A stretch of DNA of 64,000 bases from positions 101,001 to 165,000 of the forward strand of contig JAOTOM010004020.1 in the NCBI GenBank assembly GCA_034440615.1. Direction: 5' to 3'. The stretch comes from Ashinkailepas kermadecensis. Its lineage: Eukaryota > Arthropoda > Thecostraca > Neolepadidae. Under the pieces are notes generated by a model. It worked only from the letters and a program-made list of their open reading frames with translations. It ran no database searches and had not been told where the DNA came from. The translations under genes were made by a program, and so were the position numbers. Positions 1 through 9,818 of the stretch are shown here, piece after piece. How positions within the stretch are numbered: position 1 is the first letter of the stretch; every line of letters begins with the position of its first letter.

Positions 1-1240
1 ATGCGTCATGCCTTGCGGCCCGCGTGCCCTGAGGCCGGGCCACTGCGTTGCTGGCGTTAGTCCGATGGAGGGTGCCGCGCCGAACGGCTGCATGTGGCGT
101 AAACTGATCGGGAAAGCTGTGGCGAAGCAAACCGGACGGCAACACGGCGTAGTGCCTATGCTAATTCGATAATTACGTGCTTAAGTCCCATAGCGCATTT
201 AAGTCTAAGATAAGTGCATCACACCAGGCAGATGAGCTTCATCCACAAATTTCGGCCAATTTTGGCTGAAGTGGACTGCTAGTCTTCATTGTCCGTATGG
301 CGAATTCGAGTGCAATATTTCTGCAATTGAACTCCTCTTCGGCGTATTGAACGCTTATCCGAAAGTTGAATGCACTGTGTCGGATTGCCGAAATGATTTT
401 TACTTACTTTTGAAATTCATACATTTGCGCGACAATTGGAAATCATAAAATGCATGTCATTGCCAGCTACCAGGAGAGTGTAGTTGCAGTCGGTCGATAA
501 ATTTCCTGTCGCGATGTGGTGCTCGACCCTGTGCCCGCAGCAGGAGAACGCCAGCCCTTCAGCCCGTCTCTGGACCCAGCTCGCCCGGCGCCCCCTAAGG
601 TGCTCTATCCTGGTGCAATTGTTCTGCAATCTTCCATTTGCGAGTACGTGGTCAAACTCCGCCCCATTCCGCGTCACATAATTTGCGCGGCCTGCCGAGT
701 GGACAGGCGATATAAAACGTGAGCCCAATGGGGCCGGTTTACTCAAGCGTTACCTGTGAAGTCAAGGGTCACTTCAAAGTGGAATATAAATTTGGCGAAA
801 TGCGGTTATCCACTGGAGGAGTTCAAGTTTGTTCAGGCCAAAAGAGGGGTGTAATGGGGAGAAAGAGAGAAGTTGACCGCATGTTACCCGAATCTTCCAA
901 AACCAGAATAGCTCAATAGCGAGTTCTCGCCTGAACCAAACCACCTGACTATCAATAGGACGTCAACACGAAGCACAGACGGCATTTCTCACATCTTCTC
1001 TTACAGATTGGCTATGCCCACTCAGTTAATGATTGCTTTGAAGTGCCAGATCCGGAATTTGGTCAGGGGAGCGCAGTTTTCGTCAGCACTCATTCAGGGA
1101 CTATGAAGCGTGTCTTACCCTAGCTGAGACCCAGGGGCAGTATGGCCATCTAATGACAGGGAAACAGCAGTCCTGAAATTGCCCCTTTTCACGTAACTTA
1201 CAGCGGGTTTTTCGCTCTCACCACAGCCATCACTGCACAT
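1..1240. other. Unique sequence, no gene recognised
   Basis: This stretch is mixed-composition, non-repetitive DNA. Open frames here are at most about 109 codons (minus strand, 417-746), overlap one another in several frames and match no family I recognise. A GATATAAAA word near 710 resembles a TATA box, but nothing downstream supports a gene. Confidence 0.5.
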
Positions 1241-1248
1241 TGAGCCGC

Positions 1249-1280
1249 GATGGCGGATGGCGGATGGCGGATGGCGGATG
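1249..1280 (+). repeat. Short 7 bp tandem repeat
   Basis: The unit ATGGCGG occurs about four and a half times without interruption. It lies in unique DNA and is probably replication slippage. Confidence 0.8.
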
Positions 1281-1519
1281 CCCACCAACACCAGCTTCAT
1301 GACTGGTATGAATGAATGCTAGGACGTTCCCAACAGCACTTCTTATGGTTTGTTGGTTGGTTGTTTGGGCTTACGGGCGCATGACTGCGTTGGTCTACAG
1401 CCCAGCACTTCTTATGGACAACACGATGATGAGCAAGCACGGTTTCGGAGCCAAGGATCGTGGGATGGAACCGCACAGCGTTGAGAGCATAGGTGGCGCC
1501 GAACTCCACGGGTGAAGCT

Positions 1520-1593
1520 GCCCCATCAGGTTGGACACTCAGCATTTAACAGCGCCCCATCAGGTTGGACACGAACAGCTCAGCATTTTACAG
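1520..1593 (+). repeat. Local tandem duplication
   Basis: The 19 bases at 1520-1538 (starting GCCCCATCAGG) recur exactly at 1554-1572, and each copy is followed by the related words TCAGCATTTAACAG or TCAGCATTTTACAG. This is two copies of a segment of roughly 34-41 bp with a small insertion in the second. Confidence 0.75.
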
Positions 1594-1671
1594 CTAGGGA
1601 CGGCCTGAGCGAGCTTTCGTCTGCCGGCCATTGTGCCATGTCAATCTTCTCCTGTTCATTGGCTTCTCACC

Positions 1672-1990
1672 ATCAGCACCTGATGTGATGCGTCACCACC
1701 ACCATCACCACCTGATGTGGTGCGACACCACGACCATCACCACTTGGTGTGATGCATTACCACCACCATCACCACCACCATCACCACTTGATGTGGTGCG
1801 TCACCACCACCATCACCACTTGATGTGATGCGCCACCACCACCGTCACAACCTGATGTGATGCGTCACCACCACCATCACAACCTGATGTGGTGCGTCAC
1901 CACCACCATCACCACCTGATGTGGTGCGTCACCACCACCATCACCACCTGATGTGGTGCGTCACCACCACCATCACAACCTGATGCGGTG
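1672..1990 (+). repeat. 32 bp minisatellite rich in CAC triplets
   Basis: Ten or so imperfect copies of a 32 bp unit made of TGATGTGGTGCGTCA followed by CACCACCATCACCACC. Early copies vary in length (shortened and doubled CACCAC blocks); later ones are regular. The CAC run gives artificial poly-histidine reading frames. Several copies differ in the same positions (GTGATG versus GTGGTG, ACAACC versus CCACC), which is typical of a decaying array. Confidence 0.9.
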
Positions 1991-3578
1991 CGGACCAACA
2001 CTCCGTGTAGGAGCGCGCCACTAACGGTGTAGTCGCCGATTTCCCAGGCGTACATTAGTATCACGTGGCTCAGCCATCAGATGTCATCGTGCGCGGCTGA
2101 AAGTCCCCGCCGAACAAAAGAGCGTGGCGACGCGAATTGCCTGCTCACAAGTGGGCCGCCGTCGGCCGTGTAATTTTGGTCGGCCCCGGCGATGGTGTGA
2201 GCGTGGGGTCAGGAGGTCATGCAGCCCGGGGCAGACGGTTGTGACGGGATATCGCGGCGCCGTCTGATGCTGGGCCGACTGGGCCGGGCGGTCAGCGGGC
2301 GGATTAGCGAGGAGGCCGACACGGCAGCTCTACCTGTCCGTAACGGATTGCCTGTTTGACGGGCAGAAGCCATGCTTTTTATCGATTTCTTTCGTTATTG
2401 ATTTCTTCACTTACTGGATGTTTCGCGAATTGGCACAGACAAACGCGAAATGGCACAGTTGCAGGCGAAGTGAATTGTTCAGGTGGCAACAGCAAGGCAT
2501 TGTAAATTATTTATGGAACACCTACATAAATGCTCTCAGTGGTACATTCAATATAAAGAACATGCTCAAACAAGCGTACACAAGTAGGAAAGCAGCGCAT
2601 TAGAGCAGTCCTATAGTATTCCACGTCGGTCCGCAAACTAGCGTGCAACACGTATAAGTAGGGAGCAGAAAAGTCAAAGGGCTGCACGAGAGAAATTCGC
2701 TGCCCAACACAGGTAGAGACAGAAGCAGAGGTGTCCCACACGGTTCACGCCCGTTCACGTAGAGCTCGCCAGAGATCGGTGTCTCATTATCATCTGGGAA
2801 TACAATATCTCCTTCCGACCGCAAGAGGTCAAGGATTATTTCCCAGAAGTCAAGAGTAGATAATTACGAGACCCAATTATAAGACTACCAAAGCAAGTCT
2901 TAGCATCCTCAGCATAGCTGATTGTTAGATGGCATGTTCACAAGAGTAACGCAAACCCACAGATAACGACAGGGAACTTTCATTTAGAATGTACAAACTT
3001 TAATCAGTTCTTGTTTCGGCGGTCGTGTTGAAGTGCGCTCAGATTTAGTCGGGTGTGCGGTTGATCATTCATACCTGTCCAAAGGACGCCCATGTGTGGC
3101 GTGATCTGAATCATAAGACACACTGAGACACTGGCAGATACGGAGAGAGGCACATTCCGGCTGTGATCTCTTCCCGCAGCCAACCGAGGTGGACAAAAGC
3201 TGCTGAGTTTCTCGAAAGCCGCACACCTAGGAAAGAAGAAGAGAGAAGACGAAGAAGAAAACCAGAAGGGAAACATTCAACGGAATGTTTCTTTTTATCG
3301 CTTCACGAAGTTCACACGGCAGGTGTCGACACCTGAGAGCCGGCGCACTTCCGGCCACCTGCGGCCACCTGCTCCCGACCTCAGCCACCACTCTCACCCC
3401 AGCGGGCTTTGGCCGCCTGTAAGGTAAGTGGCGGGATCCGTCAGTGCGCTGGGAGAACAGCCTAACTTATTGCGATGCGGACATCACGAGCGTGGCGGTT
3501 GTTGATTGCACGACGCGTCGACTGCTGTGTCGCGTGGCGTCGCCAGCGTCTCACGCCGACTGATCGCGGACGAAAAGC
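1991..3578. other. Unique sequence, no gene recognised
   Basis: Non-repetitive DNA, GC-rich around 2000-2350 and 3300-3560 and AT-richer between. Open frames are under 95 codons and unconvincing. A purine-rich tract lies at about 3226-3275. I see no RNA gene or conserved domain. Confidence 0.5.
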
Positions 3579-3660
3579 AGCCGTGGGTGGGACTCGAACC
3601 CACCACCTTTCGATTGGAAGACTGACGACTTACTCTAGACTACTCTAGACTACGTACCCA
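3579..3660 (-). repeat. tRNA-derived fragment (SINE head or tRNA pseudogene)
   Basis: Read on the minus strand, the segment carries a perfect RNA polymerase III B box, GGTTCGAGTCC, flanked by a well-paired T arm (GTGGG...CCCAC). The part that should be the D arm is replaced by a duplicated TAGTCTAGAG word, so the A box is not convincing. The anticodon arm is also poor. It is therefore unlikely to be a working tRNA; a tRNA-derived SINE fragment or pseudogene fits better. Confidence 0.6.
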
Positions 3661-4185
3661 ATGCACCTGCTTGTCTGCGGATCTCCGCAACCATGAGTGC
3701 AGACGGTAGCATGGTGGGTATTGTGTCACCATCACCAACGTTTGGTGCTGCTACACGAACTTGCTCTCGATTTGGAGTACTTTGCATGCCATGCAGCATT
3801 GCTTTTCCCTTCCTTCGCACGAGCAGACTTAATTTTCCATGCTTCGTTTGTTGAAATTCTCCCAAAGATAGGCTAAATTCCAGCCGAAAGCATGTATGCG
3901 TTTGTAGAAGGAAGTACGTGATCGACGAAGTTCGACGATGGTCAAGTAGCGCATAGCAATCCATACATCATGTGGCTTATATCCTGCCCGCCGGTTGGTT
4001 TTGCTTCGAGGTTAACACTGACAAAGCACGTGATTAATTATGTCTGTTTCTGGCATCGTTGAGTGCACATCAATCAAATAAATTGCCGCAAGAGTCAAGC
4101 GGTCGAACCTGCCATTCGCCATTCCAGAGGTGAATGTGCCTCGAACTGAAACCGAGACAACTGGTGCCAGCCCGCTACATATCTG
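3661..4185. other. Unique sequence, no gene recognised
   Basis: Non-repetitive DNA between the tRNA-like fragment and the GATAA minisatellite. A minus-strand open frame of 104 codons (3650-3964) has no recognisable motif. Confidence 0.45.
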
Positions 4186-4645
4186 ATAACCCGCTAACAA
4201 TTTGATTACCCGCTACCCGTCTCATAATCCACTATCCATCCGATATCCAGCTACCCGTATGTGAACCTGCTACCAATCTGATAAACAGATTCCCACCTGA
4301 TAATCTGTTATCCAGCTGATAGCCATCTACCAATCGGATAACACGCTATCAGTCTGATATTCCGCTACACATATGTGAACCCGCTACCAATGTGATAACC
4401 AGATACCCATCCGATAACCCACTGTTAATCTGATAACTCTCTGTCAATCTGACAACCCGTTACCTATTTGATATATCGCTACCCGTCTGATAACTCCCGG
4501 TCCATTTCATATCCCGCTACCCATATGCGAACCTGCTACCAATCTGATAACCAGATACCCATCTGATAAACCGCTATCCAGCTGATAACTCTCTATCAAT
4601 TGGATAGTTCGCTACCCATATTTAAACCCGCTACCCATCTGATAG
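4186..4645 (+). repeat. Degenerate GATAACCCGCTACC minisatellite
   Basis: About twenty imperfect copies of a unit near 20-24 bp that alternates CTGATAACC with CGCTACCCAT. Copies differ at many positions and vary in length (CCAGATACCC, CCACTATCC, CTCTCTATC variants), so the array is old. It ends where an unrelated tandem duplication begins. Confidence 0.85.
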
Positions 4646-4646
4646 T

Positions 4647-4756
4647 GATGATCAGAGCACTAGTCCAATCTCCAATGCTGGTGCATTAATTTGTGGTGCC
4701 AGATGATCAGAGCACTTATTCAATCTCCAATGCTGGTGCATTAATTTGTGGTGCCA
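4647..4756 (+). repeat. Tandem duplication of 55 bp
   Basis: Two copies, 4647-4701 and 4702-4756, each starting GATGATCAGAGCAC and ending GTGGTGCCA. They differ at only about two positions, so the duplication is recent compared with the neighbouring minisatellite. Confidence 0.9.
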
Positions 4757-5229
4757 GATTCTGCACTTCCAATAGTCGTGAATAAGTGACACTTGCCTAT
4801 CGCCCACTGCCTACCTATGGCGTAGCTATTATCTGGTGTCTAGTGGCAAGCCTATTGTTTTGCATTGCCTACCAGGCAGTTGTTTTATGGAAACTATTGC
4901 GTGGGCACACCACGTTCATTTAATACAATTCAGGCTTAATAATGGTATCGGAATATGTTACTTCTTTTCATGTCAAACCATGGATGGACAGCAGCTCAAG
5001 TAATCTGCCATTCCAGACTTCTGAACAAGTAGTGACATGCACAACCGAGATCGTGGACTGAAAATGTTTATTTCTTGTGGAACAATTTCAATTTCTTGAG
5101 CTCTTCGGAAAAGCGGAGGCTTCGTCTTAGAGCACAGACCCATGTATGTGTACGCCAAATGTTAAACCAACACCTCAAACAACGTCCGAGTTATGGCCCT
5201 CCAAGGTGACGAATTGTCGGCGCGGGGGA
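4757..5229. other. Unique sequence, no gene recognised
   Basis: AT-leaning, non-repetitive DNA between two tandem arrays. No open frame longer than about 61 codons and no recognisable motif. Confidence 0.4.
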
Positions 5230-5508
5230 TGACGGTGGCGGCGACGGTGGCGGTGGCGGCGATGGTGGCGGTGGCGGTGATGGTGGCGGAGGTGGTGGCG
5301 GTGGCGGTGGCGGTGGCGGTGGCGGTGGCGGTGGCGGTGGCGGTGGCGGTGGCGGGGCGGTGGCGGTGGCGGTGGCGGTGATGTTGGCGGTGGCGGTGGC
5401 GGTGGCGGTGGCGGTGGCGGTGGCGCAGGCGGAGGCGGTGGCGGTGGCGGTGATGTTGGCAGTGGCGTTGGCGGTGGCGGTGGCGGTGGCGGTGGCAGAG
5501 GCGGTCGC
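5230..5508 (+). repeat. GGTGGC hexanucleotide array
   Basis: About 280 bp of GGTGGC repeats with sparse variants (GATGTTGGC, GCAGGCGGA). Because the unit is six bases, three plus-strand frames and three minus-strand frames stay open and give Val-Ala, Trp-Arg, poly-Pro or His-Arg peptides; none is evidence of a gene. Confidence 0.95.
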
Positions 5509-5608
5509 CCGCTCATGCTGCCAATGGCGGTTGAGCAGCAATTAACGGAATTTGGGGGCCAGTGTAGCACAGGTCCGCCGAGCGTCTGCCGACAAACATC
5601 GGAAGTGC

Positions 5609-5683
5609 GTGGATGCGATCCACCTGTAGGGATCCCTACAGATCCCTACAGCGCGTGGATGCGATCCCCCTGTAGGGAGATCC
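5609..5683 (+). repeat. Small duplication around a perfect 18 bp palindrome
   Basis: GCGTGGATGCGATCC occurs at about 5609 and again at about 5652. Between them lies CTGTAGGGATCCCTACAG at 5624-5641, which equals its own reverse complement, followed by a second partial copy of the same arm. Confidence 0.8.
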
Positions 5684-5720
5684 CCGACGTCGCTCGCGTC
5701 CGAATGTGGCTCATGGTGGG

Positions 5721-5748
5721 AGCCGAGTGGTCACGTGACCACTCGGCT
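5721..5748. repeat. Perfect 28 bp palindrome centred on CACGTG
   Basis: The half AGCCGAGTGGTCAC is followed with no spacer by its exact reverse complement. The centre reads TCACGTGA, an E-box core able to bind bHLH-type proteins. No gene start is evident nearby, so a regulatory role is only a possibility; it could equally be the centre of a lost inverted duplication. Confidence 0.9.
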
Positions 5749-6457
5749 ACACATGCCACCGTTCATTCGTTGTGTCTTAGCTATGCATAAATAGCATTGC
5801 ACATTTTGTGCTGGCAATGAAATAACAACCACCTTCAAGATGTCTGATAGGTACGATGCTTTTCAGCTACACTTGTTTTTTAGCCTTTTGATTGAGCAGG
5901 TATGTTTTGTTTGCTGTTTGTTGTTTGACATGCATAGTTTGTTCTTTGTGTGGTCTTTCCATTGATCGGCAATGTATGCGCATCACGGGGCTGAAAATAT
6001 ACGAAAATATACCTAATATATGAAAATATACATCAACAAGAGAGCCGCAGTATGGGAGGAGACACATTGTGATAATTGCATACTCCATTATTCCCCTCCC
6101 CGCCACAACCATCTCGCAGAGTTTAACGTCACACCTATAGACGTTGTATGGACAGATCACGTGACACTTGCTTGGTACTCAACCTCGCCTCCCCCCCATC
6201 CAAGCTCCGTATACTCACATACCCTCCTTTTATTGGCGGCGGCGTCAATGCACACACGAGTAATCCCAGTGTAATTGCAGCCATAAAAACAACCGTCAGT
6301 GAGTTATCTCGCAATGAAGAGATCAGCGCCGGCCGGCCACCTGTCGGCGAATCGCGGCACTAAACACCCCGTCGGCAGGCCACCCGCCCCGCCCCGCCGG
6401 CCGGCCCGGCGCCGACCGCCGCAGGCAGATGAAGACGTGCACACCTGCGGGCGGGCG
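5749..6457. other. Unique sequence with a CpG-rich end, no gene recognised
   Basis: Starts AT-rich (5760-6300) and becomes strongly GC- and CpG-rich at 6320-6457, immediately before the TTAA-bounded elements. Open frames are short and overlap in several frames. Confidence 0.45.
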
Positions 6458-6461
6458 TTAA

Positions 6462-7262
6462 CACGCGCCCTGGAGGGCCTCTGAAAATTACGCGCACTGG
6501 AGGAGGGGCGGATTCCGCACCCTCCCCCCGTAGGATATCGGCTCCTATTAAAGCTGGAGTAACGAAATTCGCAGGGTGGATGGATACGGTAGTGAATTAT
6601 ATTGTGTGAAAATTGAATGACCTTAGGTCAATATCTTCAAGGTCAAATGAGGTCACATATGTCAAAAATGTATTGTTTTGCGTTGCTTGGCTTGTCATTG
6701 CTATGCATCGCTGTGATTGTGTTTAAATGCTCCAAAATGGGCATCAATGATGTTTTGGACATTACTAATGATGCAATACAGGTGCTGGACCCGGCATTTG
6801 ACCTCAGGTCACCTATATAGCAGCACTTTATCAAGTCAGTTACCTGTTCTAGTTACCGGAACCGGCCCGCCCGCCCGACTGCTCCGTCGGGCAGCTCGGC
6901 GCAATCGGCTTCGCGAAAGAATGGAGAGAAGTACATGAATAAAGTATGGAAACGCTTAGGTACACAATGGCAAACAGTAGTTTTCAGAATATATAGGGAG
7001 TAACATGCAAAGCGACATCAATCGCATGACAGTCCTTTGCATTTATGACAACATTCCAGTTGACCAAGTTTGGTTCCATTAACCTGTCATGAACTTGACC
7101 TGACTTGACCTCGGTGAACTAACATGACCTTGCAACTATATAGGATAACAATATACATCAAACAAGTCGCTAGTGTTGCCGAGAACACTGCCCTTTTGCC
7201 AATATACGGGAAGCCTATCAGCGCCGATTTGATCAGCACCAGAAACCCCTCCAGTGCGCGTG
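6462..7262 (+). mobile_element. Element copy A of the inverted pair
   Basis: 801 bp, ending CCCTCCAGTGCGCGTG, which is the inverse of its start apart from about two mismatches. It holds 6557-6660, absent from copy B, but lacks about 180 bp present at the inner end of copy B. It contains a GC hairpin (CCCGAC-TGCTCC-GTCGGG, 6874-6891) and several AGGTCA half-sites, including TGACCTNAGGTCA pairs at about 6617 and 6801. A 67-codon frame (6617-6820) with a hydrophobic stretch is not kept in copy B and is probably chance. Confidence 0.8.
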
Positions 7263-7266
7263 TTAA

Positions 7267-8136
7267 CACGCGTACTGGAGGGGGGCGAAATCCGCCCACC
7301 CCGCCGGTTTTTCGTACATAACTCCAAACTTTACCGGTCGATATACGCAATTTTTTTGCGTACCTACTTAGAAATGACCGGCGCGTTGTTTAAAGCAAGA
7401 AAATGGAACTGGGCGAAGAAACAAATTTCGAGTTAGGGGCCGTTAAAATCAAACATTTCGTAGCGCCAGACCACAAAATCGGCGCTGATGCGCTTCCCGT
7501 ATATTGGCAAAAGGGAAGTGTTCTTGGCAACACTAGCGACTTGTTTGATGTATATTGTTATGCTATATAGTTTCAAGGTCATGTTAGTTCACCGAGGTCA
7601 AGTCAGGTCAAGTTCATGACAGGTTAATGGAACCAAACTTGGTCAACTGGAATGCTGTCATAAATGAAAATGACTGTCATGCGATTGATGTCGCTTTGCA
7701 TATTACTCCCTACACATCCTGAAAACTACTGTTTGTCATTGTGTACCTAAGCGTTTCCATATTTTATTCATGTACTTCACTGCTTTCTTCGCGAAGCCGA
7801 TTGCGCCGAGCTGCCCGACGGAGCAGTCGGGCGGGCGGCCCGGTACCGGTAACTGGAACAGGTAACTGACCTGATAAAGTGCTGCTATATAGGTGACCTG
7901 AGGTCAAATGCCGGTTCTAGCATCTGTATTGCATCATTATTAATGTCCAAAACATCATTGATGCCCATTTTGGAGCATTTAAACACAATCATAGCGATCC
8001 ATAACAATGACAAGCCAAGCCACGCAAAACATGAAAATGTTACTCCAGCTTCAATAGGAGCCGAGATCTTAGGAGGGGGCGGAATCCGCCCCCTCCTCCA
8101 GTGCGCGTAATTTTCAGAGGCCCTCCAGGGCGCGTG
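7267..8136 (-). mobile_element. Element copy B of the inverted pair
   Basis: 870 bp in opposite orientation to copy A. Its outer end (read on the minus strand) begins CACGCGCCCTGGAGGG and is followed by a second, subterminal CGCGCACTGGAGGAGG repeat; its inner end begins CACGCGTACTGGAGG. It has lost a segment of about 100 bp that copy A keeps (6557-6660) and keeps about 180 bp (7285-7475) that copy A lost. The differing losses indicate two separately inserted copies of one family, not one simple palindrome. Confidence 0.75.
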
Positions 8137-8139
8137 TTA

Positions 8140-9163
8140 AGCTCGGTTCACACTTGGTAATTCGGAGCGTCAATCATTCGTAAAACGAACGGATATCGGA
8201 CGTCAAACAGAAGTTACACGTCGTAAAACGAGCGGAAATACACCGGGAATAACACACGCTGTTTCCCCGAATGAAAACGTTCATTTTACGCTTCCCTGCG
8301 AATCATTTATGACGCCAATGAGACCATTCTGACACGACCGCCGCCGATTCAAGTTGTGTGGAAATCCTGAATACTTGTACCAATGCAAGCTGAGATATAT
8401 CGCGCATTTTTCCCATGTGCCAATTCCAATGCCAATTCCAATGAATTGGCATTTACAGCAATGGAATTTATAAATATGTTTTTCACCATCATGCATAACT
8501 TGGCAGTGCCAAGTTGTGTTTGGAGTATCAGGAATTGTCAGGGGTTTTTCATTGCTTACAATAGGCACTTAGAACTCACTGAGCCAATGATTTTCTACAT
8601 GGCTATGTTCTTCAGAGATACTTGCAAGATTTTGTCAGGGCGGCATGCACAGCCCCAAAATAATGTTTCCCACCTTTGCATCTTGGGTGAACAAACATGC
8701 TTTTTCAGTGCCAATAAAACACAAACACAACATAACATTGCATACAATTCCGCCTGTGACTATTTTCCTGGTCTACCTCTCTACCACGTGACCAAAAGAG
8801 GTTTGCTAGGAAATGCAATATTCTAGCCACAGGCAAATCAATGCTTCCAACCTGGTTATAGACAGCCAACAAAACTTCGAATATCTCGCGACCACTCAAT
8901 CAAACCAACAGAACCTTAAACGCCAAATCGGCTTTGAAAAGATAAACTAAATCTATCTTTTAGACGTCAGATAGACGTTCATTACGCCGTCGTGACATAC
9001 CCCGGTTCACACTGTGCGACGCTCCGATCGCGTTAAACGTTCGTAAAACGTAGTTTTGACGGGCGTCTGAAATACATTCGATTGCCGTTTGTTTGACGAA
9101 ACGGCCTAAAAACGATGAATAAACGCTCGGAAAGCGTCAAAAGGCCATAGTGTGCATCGAGCT
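8140..9163. mobile_element. MITE-like element with GGTTCACAC-type ends
   Basis: The left end AGCTCGGTTCACACTTGG (8140-8157) and the right end (9145-9163; reverse complement AGCTCGATGCACACTATGG) form imperfect terminal inverted repeats of about 18 bp. Ends of this style occur in several cut-and-paste families, among them PIF/Harbinger-like and IS4EU-like elements. Both ends are followed by CGTAAAACG words. It directly abuts the right TTAA of the previous element. A 147-codon plus-strand frame (8383-8826) inside has no recognisable transposase motif. I could not find a clear target duplication. Confidence 0.6.
9002..9163. mobile_element. Possible second, shorter element nested at the right end
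   Basis: A second GGTTCACACTGTGCGACGCTCC start lies at 9004, in the same orientation as the one at 8145, and could pair with the same right end at 9145-9163, giving a 160 bp element rich in CGTAAAACG and GACGCTT words. Either a small MITE is fused to the larger one, or the left end was duplicated. Confidence 0.45.
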
Positions 9164-9818
9164 GTACCCGGCCGACAGCGGGCCGAGGCGCGCGTGTGAC
9201 CACGTCTCGGGCCCACGCGATCCGAGCGGCAAGTCGCGCACGAGACCGGCGGTGTCGCCAGCCGATGACAGCCTCTGTGAGCGGAATCGTGTCACTTCCT
9301 GCCGTCACAGCGCCGCCGACGGAAGTCCGTGTCGGGAAAATTACCGGGGGATTTGTTGTGTCCTCTCTGTTCTCCATGGTTGAAAGGAACATATCGGGGT
9401 ATTGCTTTATAAGATCTACATGACAAAAACTCAGCTTTGAGGCCAAAGGTCTAGTGATAACGTATTGGATTGAAACCCGAGGAATTGGGAATTAGCCTCT
9501 TTCCAATTGCGTGTGCATAGCCATTCGAGAAAGTAAGTTCAGCTTGCTTTATCCTACCTACGTTGCAAACTTCCCTTTTGTTTTCAACTTGCACAAACCA
9601 CCAGCACTTCGCCGGACTCAGCGACACTGGTGTGGTGCCATCAGAATGTACATCATATGACGTCATCCCCCACAGTACTGGTGTGGTGCCATCACCAATC
9701 TGCTTGTCGTCACGTGGATCCTGCGTTGCGTTGCTTTTGATAGCACGTACTCCTCAACACAACACCATCAGACGCTCCCGCCCTACCTTCGCACAGACTA
9801 CTGACTTTCAGCCGAGAT
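9164..9818. other. Unique sequence, no gene recognised
   Basis: Moderately GC-rich DNA with a minus-strand frame of 137 codons (9033-9446) that overlaps the transposon end and shows no domain. A short duplicated word (ACTGGTGTGGTGCCATCA) occurs at about 9627 and 9679. Confidence 0.4.

Larger units (their letters stand above)
6458..8140. mobile_element. Head-to-head pair of TTAA-flanked DNA transposon remnants
   Basis: A compound structure of two related elements in opposite orientation. TTAA occurs at 6458-6461, 7263-7266 and 8137-8140. Each outer TTAA is followed inwards by CACGCGCCCTGGAGGGCC, and the central TTAA has CGCGTG on its left and CACGCG on its right. TTAA target duplications are known for piggyBac and Kolobok superfamilies; the CAC start does not match the usual piggyBac CCC end, so the family is uncertain. 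By eye, 6670-7230 matches the reverse complement of 7476-8040 at about 94%. No transposase frame is seen, so both copies are non-autonomous. Confidence 0.85.

Noticed and set aside
1631..1828. Poly-histidine protein
   Set aside because: Translation of CACCAC runs of the 32 bp minisatellite.
6617..6820. 67-codon frame with a membrane-like hydrophobic stretch
   Set aside because: It lies inside transposon copy A and the matching part of copy B does not keep the frame.
8383..8826. 147-codon frame inside the GGTTCACAC element as a transposase
   Set aside because: No recognisable catalytic motif, and the length is far below that of known transposases.
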